A stretch of DNA of 64,000 bases from Deltaproteobacteria bacterium (GTDB lineage: Bacteria > Lernaellota > Lernaellaia > JACKCT01): assembly GCA_020845895.1 (NCBI GenBank), contig JADLEX010000143.1, forward strand, positions 1 to 64,000. The letters are read 5' to 3'. A program made the translations under genes and the position numbers. The notes beneath the pieces are model-generated. The model was not told the origin of the DNA. It saw nothing but the letters and a program-made list of their open reading frames with translations, and did not search any database. Shown in pieces: positions 52,511 through 61,764 of the stretch (position 1 is its first letter; each line of letters begins with the position of its first letter).

Positions 52511-53437
52511 TTGGCCGAGACGTCGCAAATCCGGGTGATCCGCTCCGCGCGCGAAATGCAACGCGCGGCGGACGAGATTCGCGTGTCCGGTCGACGAATC
52601 GCATTCGTGCCCACCATGGGCTACCTGCACGAGGGCCACGCGACCCTGCTGCGTCGCGGGCGCGAACTCGGCGATGTTCTCGTGCTGTCGATCTTCGTGA
52701 ATCCCACGCAATTCGGAGCGGGTGAAGACCTCGACCGCTACCCGCGCGACTTCGAGCGCGATCACGCGCTCGCCTTGCGGGAACTCACGGACATCATCTT
52801 CTATCCCGATACCAAGGACATGTATCCCAGCGGTTACCAGACCGAGGTCCGCGTGCGAAAGGTCAGCGAGCCCCTGTGCGGACTGTCGCGGCCGGTGCAC
52901 TTCGCGGGCGTTGCCACGGTCTGCGCAAAGCTCTTCAACATCGTCAAACCGCATGTCGCGATCTTCGGCGAGAAAGACTTCCAGCAATCTCTCGTCGTGG
53001 ACCGCCTCGTTCGCGACCTGAATCTGGATGTCGAGATCGTTCCGCACGCCACGGTGCGCGAGCCGGACGGACTCGCCATGAGCAGCCGCAACGTCTATCT
53101 GACGCCCGAGGAGCGCGAGCAGGCTGGCGCGCTGAACACCGCGTTGCAGCGCGTGAAACGGCTGGTCGATTCGGGCGAGCGCCGCGCGGCGGCGGTCATG
53201 GCGACGATCGACGAGGAACTCGCCAAGGCCCCGCTGGGGCGGCTCGATTATGCCGAGGCGCGAAGTCTGCCCGACCTTGACGAGGTCGGTGAGAATATCA
53301 AGGGACCGACACTGCTGGCGCTGGCCGTATTCTTTTCGAGGGCGCGCCTGATCGACAACGTCGTGCTCCTTCGCGAGCAATGGAACAGCGCGCCAAGCGC
53401 ACAGAACGGCCGACCGGCCACGGGAGCGAATTCATGA
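52511..53437 (+). CDS. panC: Pantothenate synthetase PanC
   Basis: The 308-residue enzyme joins pantoate and beta-alanine with ATP. Motifs are complete: [55 protein letters not shown] and [10 protein letters not shown]. The start is TTG ([10 protein letters not shown]), which fits the upstream GGAGGG. The C-terminal tail runs about 20 residues beyond the usual end and its stop overlaps panD as ATGA. Confidence 0.96.
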   Translation: MAETSQIRVIRSAREMQRAADEIRVSGRRIAFVPTMGYLHEGHATLLRRGRELGDVLVLSIFVNPTQFGAGEDLDRYPRDFERDHALALRELTDIIFYPDTKDMYPSGYQTEVRVRKVSEPLCGLSRPVHFAGVATVCAKLFNIVKPHVAIFGEKDFQQSLVVDRLVRDLNLDVEIVPHATVREPDGLAMSSRNVYLTPEEREQAGALNTALQRVKRLVDSGERRAAAVMATIDEELAKAPLGRLDYAEARSLPDLDEVGENIKGPTLLALAVFFSRARLIDNVVLLREQWNSAPSAQNGRPATGANS

Positions 53438-53808
53438 ATCGCACCATGCTCAAGAGCAAGATCCACCGCGCCACGATCACGATGGCCGATCTGAATTACG
53501 AGGGATCGATCGCGATCGACACCGATCTGCTGACGGCGGCGGATATCCTGGCGTTCGAAAAGGTCGCGGTGTGGAACATCACCAACGGCAACCGATTCGA
53601 GACGTACGCCATTGAGGAGCGCGCCGGTTCGGGAATGATCTGCGTGAACGGCGCGGCGGCCCGCCTCGTCTCGCCCGGCGACAAGATCATCATCGCGTCG
53701 TGGGTGGAATTGGGTGATGCGGAAGCGAAAGCCCACGAACCCAAGCTCGTCTTCGTCGACGACCACAACGTGCCGCTCGCTCCGAAAAAGTCGCTCAAGA
53801 GCGTTTAG
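53434..53808 (+). CDS. panD: Aspartate 1-decarboxylase PanD
   Basis: The 124-residue pyruvoyl enzyme makes beta-alanine for PanC. The self-cleavage site is NYEGSIAID (Gly-Ser), with the supporting Lys/His region [12 protein letters not shown] and the [12 protein letters not shown] loop. The start ATG overlaps the panC stop, so the two are co-expressed. Its 3' end overlaps the end of obgE on the other strand by 14 bases. Confidence 0.97.
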   Translation: MNRTMLKSKIHRATITMADLNYEGSIAIDTDLLTAADILAFEKVAVWNITNGNRFETYAIEERAGSGMICVNGAAARLVSPGDKIIIASWVELGDAEAKAHEPKLVFVDDHNVPLAPKKSLKSV

Positions 53809-54835
53809 GCGATCTTCTCCGCGCGGGCGGGCGATCCGGCTCGGAGAGCACCCGCTCCACCTCGTCGAGCAGCTCGGCCAAGCCCGTGCCGTCCTTTGCG
53901 CTGATGGCAAACACCTTCCGTTTTCGTCGCCGAAACGCCGCCACGGTTTTCTTCAGGCGCTCGGCCGCCTCCGGCAGATCGCATTTGTTCGCCGCGACGA
54001 TCTGCGGCTTGTCGAGCAACGTCTCCTTGTACGATCGCAGCTCTTCGTTCAGCACATCGAAGTCCGATACCGGCTCGCGGCCCGAGTGCCGGTCCATGTC
54101 GAGCACGTGGATCAGCACCCGGGTGCGTTCGATGTGTCGAAGGAATTTCAAACCCAGCCCGATACCCTGATGCGCGCCTTCGATGAGCCCAGGGATGTCG
54201 GCGACGATGAATCGCCGCGTCGGGTCGCGATCGACCGCACCGAGATGCGGAACGAGCGTCGTGAACGGATACGGCGCGATCTTCGGGCGCGCGGCCGAAA
54301 TCGCCGTGATGAGCGTGCTCTTGCCGACCGAGGGAAACCCCAGCAGGCCGACGTCCGCGATGGCCTTGAGTTCGAGCAGGAGCCATCGCTCCTCGCCCTC
54401 TTCTCCGTCCTGCGCCATGCGCGGCGCACGATTGGTGGACGACGTGAAAAAGGCGTTGCCCTTCCCGCCGCGCCCGCCCTTCGCCGCAACGAAGCGAGCG
54501 CCAAACTCCTCGAGGTCCGCAAGGATTTCCGATTTGTCGTCGTTGAAAATCACCGTGCCCGGAGGCACGTGAATAACGCACTCCTCGCCGTCGCGACCGT
54601 GGCAGTCGGCGCCGCCGCCGTTGCCGCCGCGTTTCGCGCGATGGTGCTTCTTGTGTCGCAAATCGTAGAGATTCATCGATTGCAGGTCGGCGACGATGAC
54701 GACATCGCCGCCCTTCCCGCCATTGCCGCCGTCGGGACCGCCGCGCGGTACGAACTTCTCGCGACGAAACGATATGCAGCCGTGGCCGCCATCGCCCGAC
54801 TTCACGAAAATTTTTACCTCGTCGACAAAATCCAT
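53795..54835 (-). CDS. obgE: GTPase ObgE
   Basis: A 346-residue ribosome-assembly and stress GTPase. The Gly-rich Obg fold is present ([35 protein letters not shown]), followed by the G domain with P-loop [10 protein letters not shown], switch [11 protein letters not shown]3 [11 protein letters not shown]4 NKCD and G5 SAKDG. The C-terminal Obg-specific domain is reduced to a short basic tail ([10 protein letters not shown]). No rplU or rpmA lies upstream, unlike the classical arrangement. Confidence 0.96.
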   Translation of the reverse strand: MDFVDEVKIFVKSGDGGHGCISFRREKFVPRGGPDGGNGGKGGDVVIVADLQSMNLYDLRHKKHHRAKRGGNGGGADCHGRDGEECVIHVPPGTVIFNDDKSEILADLEEFGARFVAAKGGRGGKGNAFFTSSTNRAPRMAQDGEEGEERWLLLELKAIADVGLLGFPSVGKSTLITAISAARPKIAPYPFTTLVPHLGAVDRDPTRRFIVADIPGLIEGAHQGIGLGLKFLRHIERTRVLIHVLDMDRHSGREPVSDFDVLNEELRSYKETLLDKPQIVAANKCDLPEAAERLKKTVAAFRRRKRKVFAISAKDGTGLAELLDEVERVLSEPDRPPARRRSPKRS

Positions 54836-54873
54836 GTTCGGTCCAGTTCGCGATTTTTCCGCAAAGAGTGCAT

Positions 54874-56781
54874 TTAGAACGGCAGCGGCGTGCAGCGATA
54901 TTCGATCGCGCCGGTTCCGGGCACGTCCGAGGACGCATCGGGCGACTTCGTTTCGTTCGAAACGCCCTTCCGGATCGCGCCGCCCTCGTCGATGTAGCCG
55001 AGCGATTTGAGTTTTTCGACCATCTCCGGGCTCATCTCGAGCTGATCTCCGACCTCGAAGCGCGTCAGCACATGCGCGTTCACCAGCACCTCGTCACACC
55101 AGATCGTGAATCCGCCGCCGGGGGTGAACGATCGAGAGCCCGCGAGTTCGGCCGGCACGACGAAGGGGATCGCGCTTGGTTTCGTGCCCGCGCCGATCGC
55201 GACTTTCGCGGTGTCGCGTTGGTCATCGACCAGCAGATCGAAACGCAGTTCCGAATTCTCCGGTTCCTGAATGAAGGTCACGCCGTTGTTCCCGTCCTTG
55301 CCCAGGGCGAGAAATTGCAGACGCTTTTCCTCTTTCTTCAAGCCGAATTCGAGCGTCACGAGTTGGCGCTTCGCGTCGGTGTCGAGGATGATGTTGTCCT
55401 TGTTCGCCGCGATGAAGGACCCCGCCGTTCGCAGCGTGCCCAGATATTTGTGAGGATCGGAGGTGCCCGAGAAAAACACCGAGAACTGCCGTCGCTTCAC
55501 GTAGAGTCCCGTGTCGAAGATTGCCTTGACGAGGCTCTTCGCGCGTTCCGGCTGCGTCTTCACCAAGTCGTTTTTCTCGTGCGGGTCCGCCGTCAAATCG
55601 AAGAGCCGCTCGCCCACTTCGCGGTCGTTGAGGCGAAATGTCGGCGAGTAGATGTATTTCCACCCGTCCTTCACGACGCTCACGCGGTCGGGCCCGAGCC
55701 GCGTCGTTTCGGAAATCAGCACGCGGTCCGCGAGTGCGACCTTTGCCGCCGGATCGCGCATGATCGGCGCAAGCGACTTTCCCGCAATGCCCGCCGGCGG
55801 CGGCGCGCCCGCGAGATCCACGATAGTCGGCATCACGTCGATCAGGCTGACCGGCGTATCGACCACCGTTCCCGCGGGCAGATGGTCGGGCCAGGCGACC
55901 AGCAGCGGAACCCGGAGTTGTTCATCGTAGAGTGTGAATCCGTGCTCCATCATCTGGTGGTCGAGGAACTCCTCGCCATGATCCGCCATGAGCACGACGA
56001 TGGTGTTTTTCAGCTCGACGCGTTCGATGGCCTGAAACAGACGCCCCAGTGTCTGATCGACGGATTCGATTTCGGCCTGATAGAGCGCCTTCAGGCCGTC
56101 CACGGTTTTCGGATCTCCGCGACCGTGCACGGCATCCATGACCCCGGCGGTGTCGCCGCGCAGTTGCGGCAGCCCTTCGGCGACGTGCTTGACGCGCAGC
56201 GACGGCGGTGGCGTGTACGGCGTATGCGGATCGAAGAGGTGTAAAAACAGGAAGACCGGCTTGCGTCCCGTGTTTTCGCGCAGCCAGCGCGTCGCGAGAT
56301 CCACCATCTGGTCCGCGGGCGCTTCCTCGCGACGCGTGAATTCGTCGAACCCGCGTTTGAAACCGTAGTCTTCGCCGACGTAGTAGTGCGTGACGAATCC
56401 CGCCGTGCGGTAGCCGGCGTCGTGAAGGATCTCGGTGAGCATCGGCGCGTCGCCGCGAATCTTCATGCGGTCATCGATGGCCCGGTGATCCGTGGGAAAG
56501 ACGCCCGTGAACGCGGAGGCGTGACTGGGCAGCGTCCACGGCGCGGTCGTTCTCGCCTGCGCGAAACGCACGCCCCGTTTCGCGAGTTCGTCCAGCACCG
56601 GCGTGAAGCGCCCCTCGTTGCCGTACTCTCCGAGTTGGTCGGCCCGCAGGGTGTCGATCGAAATGAGCACGATATTCGGTCGGTCGGATTTCGCTCCGCA
56701 CGCGGCGAACACCGCCCCGAGCGCCAGCACGACGAGCGCCGCCGCCCGCGTCCGCACGGCGGATCGAACTGGGGTTTTCAT
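54874..56781 (-). CDS. Sulfatase-like lipoprotein of the alkaline phosphatase superfamily
   Basis: A 635-residue lipoprotein (lipobox FAAC, Cys28) with a sulfatase-type fold: SIDTLRADQLGEYG (metal Asp43), APWTLPSHASAFTG, VLMADHGEEFLDH and MMEHGFTLYDEQLRVP. The metal set looks intact. The position normally holding formylglycine Cys or Ser (CxPSR) is Thr83 (TLPSH), as in Thr-dependent phospho-transferases and some sulfatase-like proteins, so a true sulfatase activity is doubtful. A C-terminal beta-domain (about 400-560) follows. It overlaps the next gene upstream as ATGA and belongs to a three-gene operon with a degraded paralogue and a GT-C protein. Confidence 0.85.
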   Translation of the reverse strand: MKTPVRSAVRTRAAALVVLALGAVFAACGAKSDRPNIVLISIDTLRADQLGEYGNEGRFTPVLDELAKRGVRFAQARTTAPWTLPSHASAFTGVFPTDHRAIDDRMKIRGDAPMLTEILHDAGYRTAGFVTHYYVGEDYGFKRGFDEFTRREEAPADQMVDLATRWLRENTGRKPVFLFLHLFDPHTPYTPPPSLRVKHVAEGLPQLRGDTAGVMDAVHGRGDPKTVDGLKALYQAEIESVDQTLGRLFQAIERVELKNTIVVLMADHGEEFLDHQMMEHGFTLYDEQLRVPLLVAWPDHLPAGTVVDTPVSLIDVMPTIVDLAGAPPPAGIAGKSLAPIMRDPAAKVALADRVLISETTRLGPDRVSVVKDGWKYIYSPTFRLNDREVGERLFDLTADPHEKNDLVKTQPERAKSLVKAIFDTGLYVKRRQFSVFFSGTSDPHKYLGTLRTAGSFIAANKDNIILDTDAKRQLVTLEFGLKKEEKRLQFLALGKDGNNGVTFIQEPENSELRFDLLVDDQRDTAKVAIGAGTKPSAIPFVVPAELAGSRSFTPGGGFTIWCDEVLVNAHVLTRFEVGDQLEMSPEMVEKLKSLGYIDEGGAIRKGVSNETKSPDASSDVPGTGAIEYRCTPLPF

Positions 56782-58619
56782 GGCGTGGTCTCGCCTTTCG
56801 CATAATTCAGGAACAGGTCTCTGAGCGTGCGATCCCGCTTTTCAACCAGTACAGCCAGGCGATTGATCAACTCGATCCCGGGACGAATCTGATCCGTGAT
56901 TTCGATTCCGCCCGAGTCCGCGGAGCTGGTCCATATCCATTCGCTCGAAATCGCGTAACCGGCATGTACCGCGTCGGCGAGCGTCGCGTCGGCGAGCGTC
57001 GCGAGGTCCACGGGGATGCGGGCCGGGTCTCCAATCGAGGTTTCCACGACGCCCGTGTCGGCGTGCCCGTCAAGGAGCGGCGTCACCTCGACACGCGCGT
57101 CCGCGGGCTCGACCACGAACTGAAATCCATTGCCGCCGTCCTCGCCCGTCGCCGCGAAATACAGGGACTGCGGACCGCGAACGAGCAGGAAATCGTCGCT
57201 GACGAGCTGCGTCTTGCCGAGTTGAAACCGTGAACTCAGTTTGAACGACGACACGAAGCGGCCGCTCGTGGTCACGCGACCGCTGTAGAGCGTCGGCCGT
57301 TCGGTCCCGCCGAACGTCACGCGCCAGGTCCTCCGGCGCGAGAACGACGGCTCCGAACGCAGGTGCTGATCGAAAGGCGCGAGCGAATCCGGATTGTCTT
57401 TTGCGAGATTCGAACGCTCACCAGGATCCTTCTCGAGGTCGTACAGCTCCGGTCCGAGATCGCGGCCATGAACCGAAAAACGCCCCGAGAAGACGGCCTT
57501 GTGCCCGTCCACGACCACCGCGATCCGGTCGGGCCCCGTGTGCGACGTTTCGATGATGATCGGACGCGCTCGAAACTCGTTCGCCGCCGCCTCGATGTCT
57601 TTCGGCTCGCCATGCCACAACGGTCGGAGCGATTGCCCGTGACCGTCCGGCCCTTCGCCGATTCCGGCCAGATCCGCGAGTGTCGCAAACAGATCGACGA
57701 GGCCGACGGGGGCATCGATTTTTCTTCCCGCCGGCGCCGCGCCCGGCGCGACGACGATGAGCGGCACGCGCACGAGTTCGTCGCTCAGGGACAGCCTGTT
57801 GTTCATCAAGCCCCGGTCCATGAACTCTTCGCCGTTCGTCGAGAAGATCACGAGAATGGTGTCGTATTCGAGACGGCGCTTCTGAAGGTGCTGGATGATG
57901 CGCAGGATCGCGCGGTCCACGTGATCGAGTTCCGCCCGGTAGAGCTCGCGCGCGCGGGAGAGTCCGGCCTGGGCCGCGGGCTCCGGCCAGTGATTCACGA
58001 CCTGCATCGCGTCGCGCGGGCCGAACTGACGAATCGGCAGATCCGCCTTGCGAAACTTCGATTCGTCCTCGTCCTCGGACTCGTACGGCATTTGCGGGCC
58101 GGCGAGATCGATCGTCAGAAAAAACGACCGATCACGATTTTCGTCGATCCAGGTCTCGGCGGCCTGGGCCGCGGCCGACGCGGGGGCGTTGAACCGCTCG
58201 ATGTAAGAGCCGTATCCGCGAGCAAAACCGACCTGCTTCGCCAGCAGGGGATTCGTCACGATCGCGCCCGTCTGGAATCCGCCTTGCGCGAACCGCTCGG
58301 CAAGCGTTTCGATTGAGCGATCGAGCTGGTTGCCGACCTCCACGATCCCGTTCGCCGACGGGCTGCGCCCCGTCAACACGCTCGCCCAACTGGGCAGCGC
58401 CCAGGAGGACGACGCCCGCGCCTGTGTGAATGTCACGCCCTTCGTCGCCAGCAGATCGAGATAGGAAACGGGGCTCTTGGTCGCGCCGAACGTCTTGAGT
58501 TCGTCCGCGCGCAGGCTCTCGATGCCGATCAGGACCACGTTCGGTCCCGGTCGCGACGCACGGCAGCCCGCGATCCCGAAGATCACGACGAGTGCGGCGA
58601 AAATGCGCGCGGCTCTCAT
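56778..58619 (-). CDS. Degenerate sulfatase-like lipoprotein, probably inactive
   Basis: A 613-residue paralogue of the preceding protein with the same plan (lipobox GIAGC, Cys19; fold; C-terminal beta-domain). The active site has decayed: Asp43 of the partner corresponds to Glu34 (GIESLRADEL), the nucleophile Thr to Ala74 and the following His to Trp78 (SSWALPSWASVLTG), and the metal pair DH to TN (FSTNGEEFMD), with the EHG His also lost. The reading frame is intact and full length, so it is a maintained pseudoenzyme rather than a pseudogene. It overlaps both neighbours by four bases. A tandem 15-bp duplication (56971-57000) repeats ATLAD. Confidence 0.85.
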   Translation of the reverse strand: MRAARIFAALVVIFGIAGCRASRPGPNVVLIGIESLRADELKTFGATKSPVSYLDLLATKGVTFTQARASSSWALPSWASVLTGRSPSANGIVEVGNQLDRSIETLAERFAQGGFQTGAIVTNPLLAKQVGFARGYGSYIERFNAPASAAAQAAETWIDENRDRSFFLTIDLAGPQMPYESEDEDESKFRKADLPIRQFGPRDAMQVVNHWPEPAAQAGLSRARELYRAELDHVDRAILRIIQHLQKRRLEYDTILVIFSTNGEEFMDRGLMNNRLSLSDELVRVPLIVVAPGAAPAGRKIDAPVGLVDLFATLADLAGIGEGPDGHGQSLRPLWHGEPKDIEAAANEFRARPIIIETSHTGPDRIAVVVDGHKAVFSGRFSVHGRDLGPELYDLEKDPGERSNLAKDNPDSLAPFDQHLRSEPSFSRRRTWRVTFGGTERPTLYSGRVTTSGRFVSSFKLSSRFQLGKTQLVSDDFLLVRGPQSLYFAATGEDGGNGFQFVVEPADARVEVTPLLDGHADTGVVETSIGDPARIPVDLATLADATLADAVHAGYAISSEWIWTSSADSGGIEITDQIRPGIELINRLAVLVEKRDRTLRDLFLNYAKGETTP

Positions 58620-60226
58620 TCGAACGTCGCTCCCAGCGTCTCCATCTGCTCGCGCAGACGGTCGGGCGTCACGAAAGTCAGCTCGCCCTGGGCGTTCTTA
58701 TAAATGGCGTAGACGTGGTTTTTCGAGGCGAGGCCGGCGAGAATATCGCGTGGTTTGACGTCGACGACACCGTACCACAGATCGCCGAATCGCGAAGGGT
58801 TCTTCGTGAAGGTGGCCGGGAACGTCAGATCCCCGCCCCGCGTTTTGTAGAGCGCGTCACCGCTGAAGACCTGCGTCTGGCCGCTGCAGTTCACCAGAAA
58901 CGCCTTGTCCAGGTATTCGGGGTGCCAAACCTTGAGCGAAGAGTCGAGCGCGACGTCGAGGCCGCGCTGACAGGCGTAGATGACCGCCGGTTCGTCGGAC
59001 GTCCACTCCTTTTTCAGGAACTCGTCGATGCGCGTCAGGTTTTTTTCGGCGCGCCGCGTGGACTCCATCGTGTGATGCGCGACCAGAAACGTGTTGACCG
59101 ACCCCACGAGCACCATCAGGACGATGAATGCCCGGGCGAAACCCCGGCGGATCGGCCCGGTGCGCGGGTTGTAGACTGCCGCCGCCATCATGGCAAAGCC
59201 GATGCCCGGCAGAAAAAAGAAACGCGGCGTGTGGTAGGTCATGACGGACTCGATGCGGATCACCATCGCCAGCGGCGCGGCGGTGAGGATCGCGAACGCG
59301 AGTCCGAACCACATGAGCGGATTCGCGCGCCGGAAGTGGCGCTTCTGGAGCAGGAGCACCATGACGACGGCAAGGCCGAGGGTCACGAGCGGCCACTCGA
59401 AGTACCAGACGTAGCTGCCGAACGCGGACAGCAGGCCCATCAGGTAGCCGAACGTCAGATCCACGCGCGGCTCGCCCACGTAGCCGCCCATCGTGCCGAG
59501 GATCGCGTATCGCACGATCATGAAGGCGGCGGCGCCGACGAAGTACGGCGCGGAGAGAACGACGGCGCGCTTGACGATCGCGCTCGTGAGCGTCCCGCGG
59601 AAATGGAACATGAACGTGCCGGAGGCGATGAGCACCACGGGCAGCGTGATGTACATTTCCTTGCAGAAGTACGAGAACACACCCGCCGCCAGCGACCCCG
59701 TGAAGTCCCACGGCCGGTGAAAGCGCAGGTAACGCAAAAACAACACGCACGACGCGAGAAAAAAGACCGCTCCCAGCAAGTCGAAACGGTTCGACAGCCA
59801 CAAGACGCCCTGTGCGGTGATCGGCGAAACCGCGTAGAGCAGCGTCGCCCATGTGCTAAAGCCCTTGTAGCCCGTCAGGTGCTGCAGGTACTGCATGAGC
59901 AACAGGCAGGTGGCGGCGAGCAGGCCCATGTTGAACGCATAGTAAACGGCGGGGTTCAAGTGGCCGGCCAGCCAGTTGAGCTTCCAGAACCAGAACACGC
60001 CGGGCCGGTAGAACGCGCCGAACATCAGGTCGGTCGTAAACGGTGTGACGGGGCTCGCGATCCGGCTGATCAGATGCAGGTGCAGGTAGTCGTCGAGAAA
60101 AAAGCGAAGGGCGTAAATGTCCTTATAAACGAGCGCCGTCCACGCGAAAATCGCCGCGACGAGGAGCGAATTGCGAAAAAAAATGCGACGCTCCGCGCGT
60201 CGGTGGTCCTGGTCCGTCAGATTCAC
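58616..60226 (-). CDS. GT-C-like polytopic membrane glycosyltransferase
   Basis: The 536-residue protein has about ten membrane segments. A first-loop acidic pair, FFLDDYLHLHLISR, is typical of lipid-linked-sugar-dependent GT-C enzymes (PMT/ArnT-like), and the layout RPGVFWFWKLNW fits. The last 150 residues form a soluble periplasmic domain. It starts the operon whose next two genes encode the sulfatase-like pair (overlapping stop/start codons), suggesting modification of a cell-surface glycan. Specific substrate unknown. Confidence 0.75.
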   Translation of the reverse strand: MNLTDQDHRRAERRIFFRNSLLVAAIFAWTALVYKDIYALRFFLDDYLHLHLISRIASPVTPFTTDLMFGAFYRPGVFWFWKLNWLAGHLNPAVYYAFNMGLLAATCLLLMQYLQHLTGYKGFSTWATLLYAVSPITAQGVLWLSNRFDLLGAVFFLASCVLFLRYLRFHRPWDFTGSLAAGVFSYFCKEMYITLPVVLIASGTFMFHFRGTLTSAIVKRAVVLSAPYFVGAAAFMIVRYAILGTMGGYVGEPRVDLTFGYLMGLLSAFGSYVWYFEWPLVTLGLAVVMVLLLQKRHFRRANPLMWFGLAFAILTAAPLAMVIRIESVMTYHTPRFFFLPGIGFAMMAAAVYNPRTGPIRRGFARAFIVLMVLVGSVNTFLVAHHTMESTRRAEKNLTRIDEFLKKEWTSDEPAVIYACQRGLDVALDSSLKVWHPEYLDKAFLVNCSGQTQVFSGDALYKTRGGDLTFPATFTKNPSRFGDLWYGVVDVKPRDILAGLASKNHVYAIYKNAQGELTFVTPDRLREQMETLGATFE

Positions 60227-60486
60227 GCCGCCCTCGATCGAAAACGCCGTGAATTAAGGGGATCGGGGCCGGAATTGTCAAGGGAGAACGGCGGCTTGGA
60301 CCTCGTGCATCTCGTTCAAGGGTCGCCGTACGCAAGCCGCTCGCAGCCCCTGTTCGCGGGGTACGTCGCGCGCGATTTTGCGCCCGATGACGGCGATCGG
60401 ATCACCGAAGCGACCGAACGCACACTCGGTCGCCACGCGATGTGCTGATAGGTGCATCCGTCGCGAGCCGTCGCGAGGGACAGACG

Positions 60487-61572
60487 TCACCCGTGTTTGC
60501 GGCGGAACTCACCCATGAAATCGACGAGTACCTTCACCGATGCGGGTTCCATCGCGTTGTAGATCGACGCGCGCATGCCGCCCACGCTGCGGTGGCCCTT
60601 GATCTCGACGATGCTTTCGCTCGCCGCCTCTTTTACGAAGAGCTTTTCCAGTTCCTCGGTCGGAAGACGGAAGGTCACGTTCATCGTCGAGCGGCTGCCC
60701 GGTTGCGCGTGACCGCGATAGAATCCTCCCGACTCGTCGATCGCGGCGTAGAGCATCCCGGCCTTTTCGCGATTGCGTTGTTCGATCGCGGCGACGCCGC
60801 CCATTTCCTTGATCCACCGCGCCGTGAGGCCGATCATGTAGATGCCGAATGTCGGCGGGGTGTTGTACATCGAATCGTTTTCGATGTGGATCTGGTAGCG
60901 CATCATCGTCGGCAGCGTTTCACGCACGGCGCCGAGCAGCGATTCCTTCACGATTACGAGCGTCGTGCCCGAGGGGCCGAGGTTCTTCTGCGCGCCCGCG
61001 TAGATGAGGCCGAACTTCGAAACGTCGATCGCCCCGCACAAAATGTCGGACGACATGTCGGCGATGAGCGGAATCCCCGCCGTGTCGGGGAGCGCGTGGT
61101 ACTGCGTGCCGAAGATCGTGTTGTTGGTGGTGATGTGGACGTATTTCGCGGCCGGATCGAACGAAGACGGGCCGAGGTCGGGGATGCGGTCGTAGTTCGT
61201 CTCCTTCGACGTCGCCGCGACGCGCGCCTTGCCGACGATCTTCGCCTCCTTGATCGCCTTTTCGGACCACGTTCCCGTCACCACGTAATCGGCACTCTCC
61301 CCGGGGCCGAGCAGGTTCATCGGGATCATCGCGAACTGAAGGCTCGCCCCACCCTGCAGGAAGAGAATTCCGTATCCCTCGGGGATCCCGAGCAGTTCGC
61401 GAAGATCCGCCTTCGTTCGCTCATGCACCTGCTCGAACACCTTGCCCCGGTGCGACAGCTCCATCACGCTCATGCCCGAACCCGCGAAGTCGACGAGCTC
61501 GGCCTGCGCCCATTCGAGCACCTGCAGCGGAATCATGGAGGGGCCGGGAGAAAAGTTGTGCACGCGGGTCAT
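60487..61572 (-). CDS. serC: Phosphoserine aminotransferase SerC
   Basis: The 361-residue PLP enzyme makes phosphoserine from 3-phosphohydroxypyruvate in serine synthesis. It begins MTRVHNFSPGPSMIPLQVLE and has FLQGGASLQFAMIPMNLL, DMSSDILCGAIDVSKFGLI and the PLP Lys in YAGAQKNLGPSGTTLV, plus C-terminal GHRSVGGMRASIYNAM. The chosen ATG has an AGGAGA site. The 260 bases between its stop and the GT-C gene contain no gene and no clear terminator. Confidence 0.97.
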   Translation of the reverse strand: MTRVHNFSPGPSMIPLQVLEWAQAELVDFAGSGMSVMELSHRGKVFEQVHERTKADLRELLGIPEGYGILFLQGGASLQFAMIPMNLLGPGESADYVVTGTWSEKAIKEAKIVGKARVAATSKETNYDRIPDLGPSSFDPAAKYVHITTNNTIFGTQYHALPDTAGIPLIADMSSDILCGAIDVSKFGLIYAGAQKNLGPSGTTLVIVKESLLGAVRETLPTMMRYQIHIENDSMYNTPPTFGIYMIGLTARWIKEMGGVAAIEQRNREKAGMLYAAIDESGGFYRGHAQPGSRSTMNVTFRLPTEELEKLFVKEAASESIVEIKGHRSVGGMRASIYNAMEPASVKVLVDFMGEFRRKHG

Positions 61573-61716
61573 GCCGAGTCTCCTGATGTGACGAATACGA
61601 TGTGGGCCGTTTCGAAAGGCCGCGATCGTCGGGATTGAAAGCGCGCGCTTTTTGCCACAATTCCGCCGGGCTCGCAACGCCCGCGCACCGGCCGGTTGGG
61701 ACGGCGGTTCCCAATG

Positions 61717-61741
61717 AAAACGCCGGCCCGAAGACCGGCGT
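61717..61741 (-). terminator. Intrinsic terminator after the TlpA-like lipoprotein gene
   Basis: A perfect 7-bp stem ACGCCGG/CCGGCGT with an 8-base loop lies 24 bases past the stop on the minus strand and is followed by TTTCATT. Confidence 0.75.
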
Positions 61742-61764
61742 CGGTATGCGCGGATGCGTCGAAA

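Noticed and set aside
56971-57000. Two copies of a 15-bp unit in the degenerate sulfatase-like gene
   Set aside because: A short in-frame duplication (ATLAD twice) in a GC-rich gene; no evidence of mobile or regulatory function.
60227-60486. Intergenic sequence between serC and the GT-C gene, with a CCCC-GGGG mini-stem
   Set aside because: The stem is too short for a terminator, and no supported coding frame, promoter or RNA gene was found.
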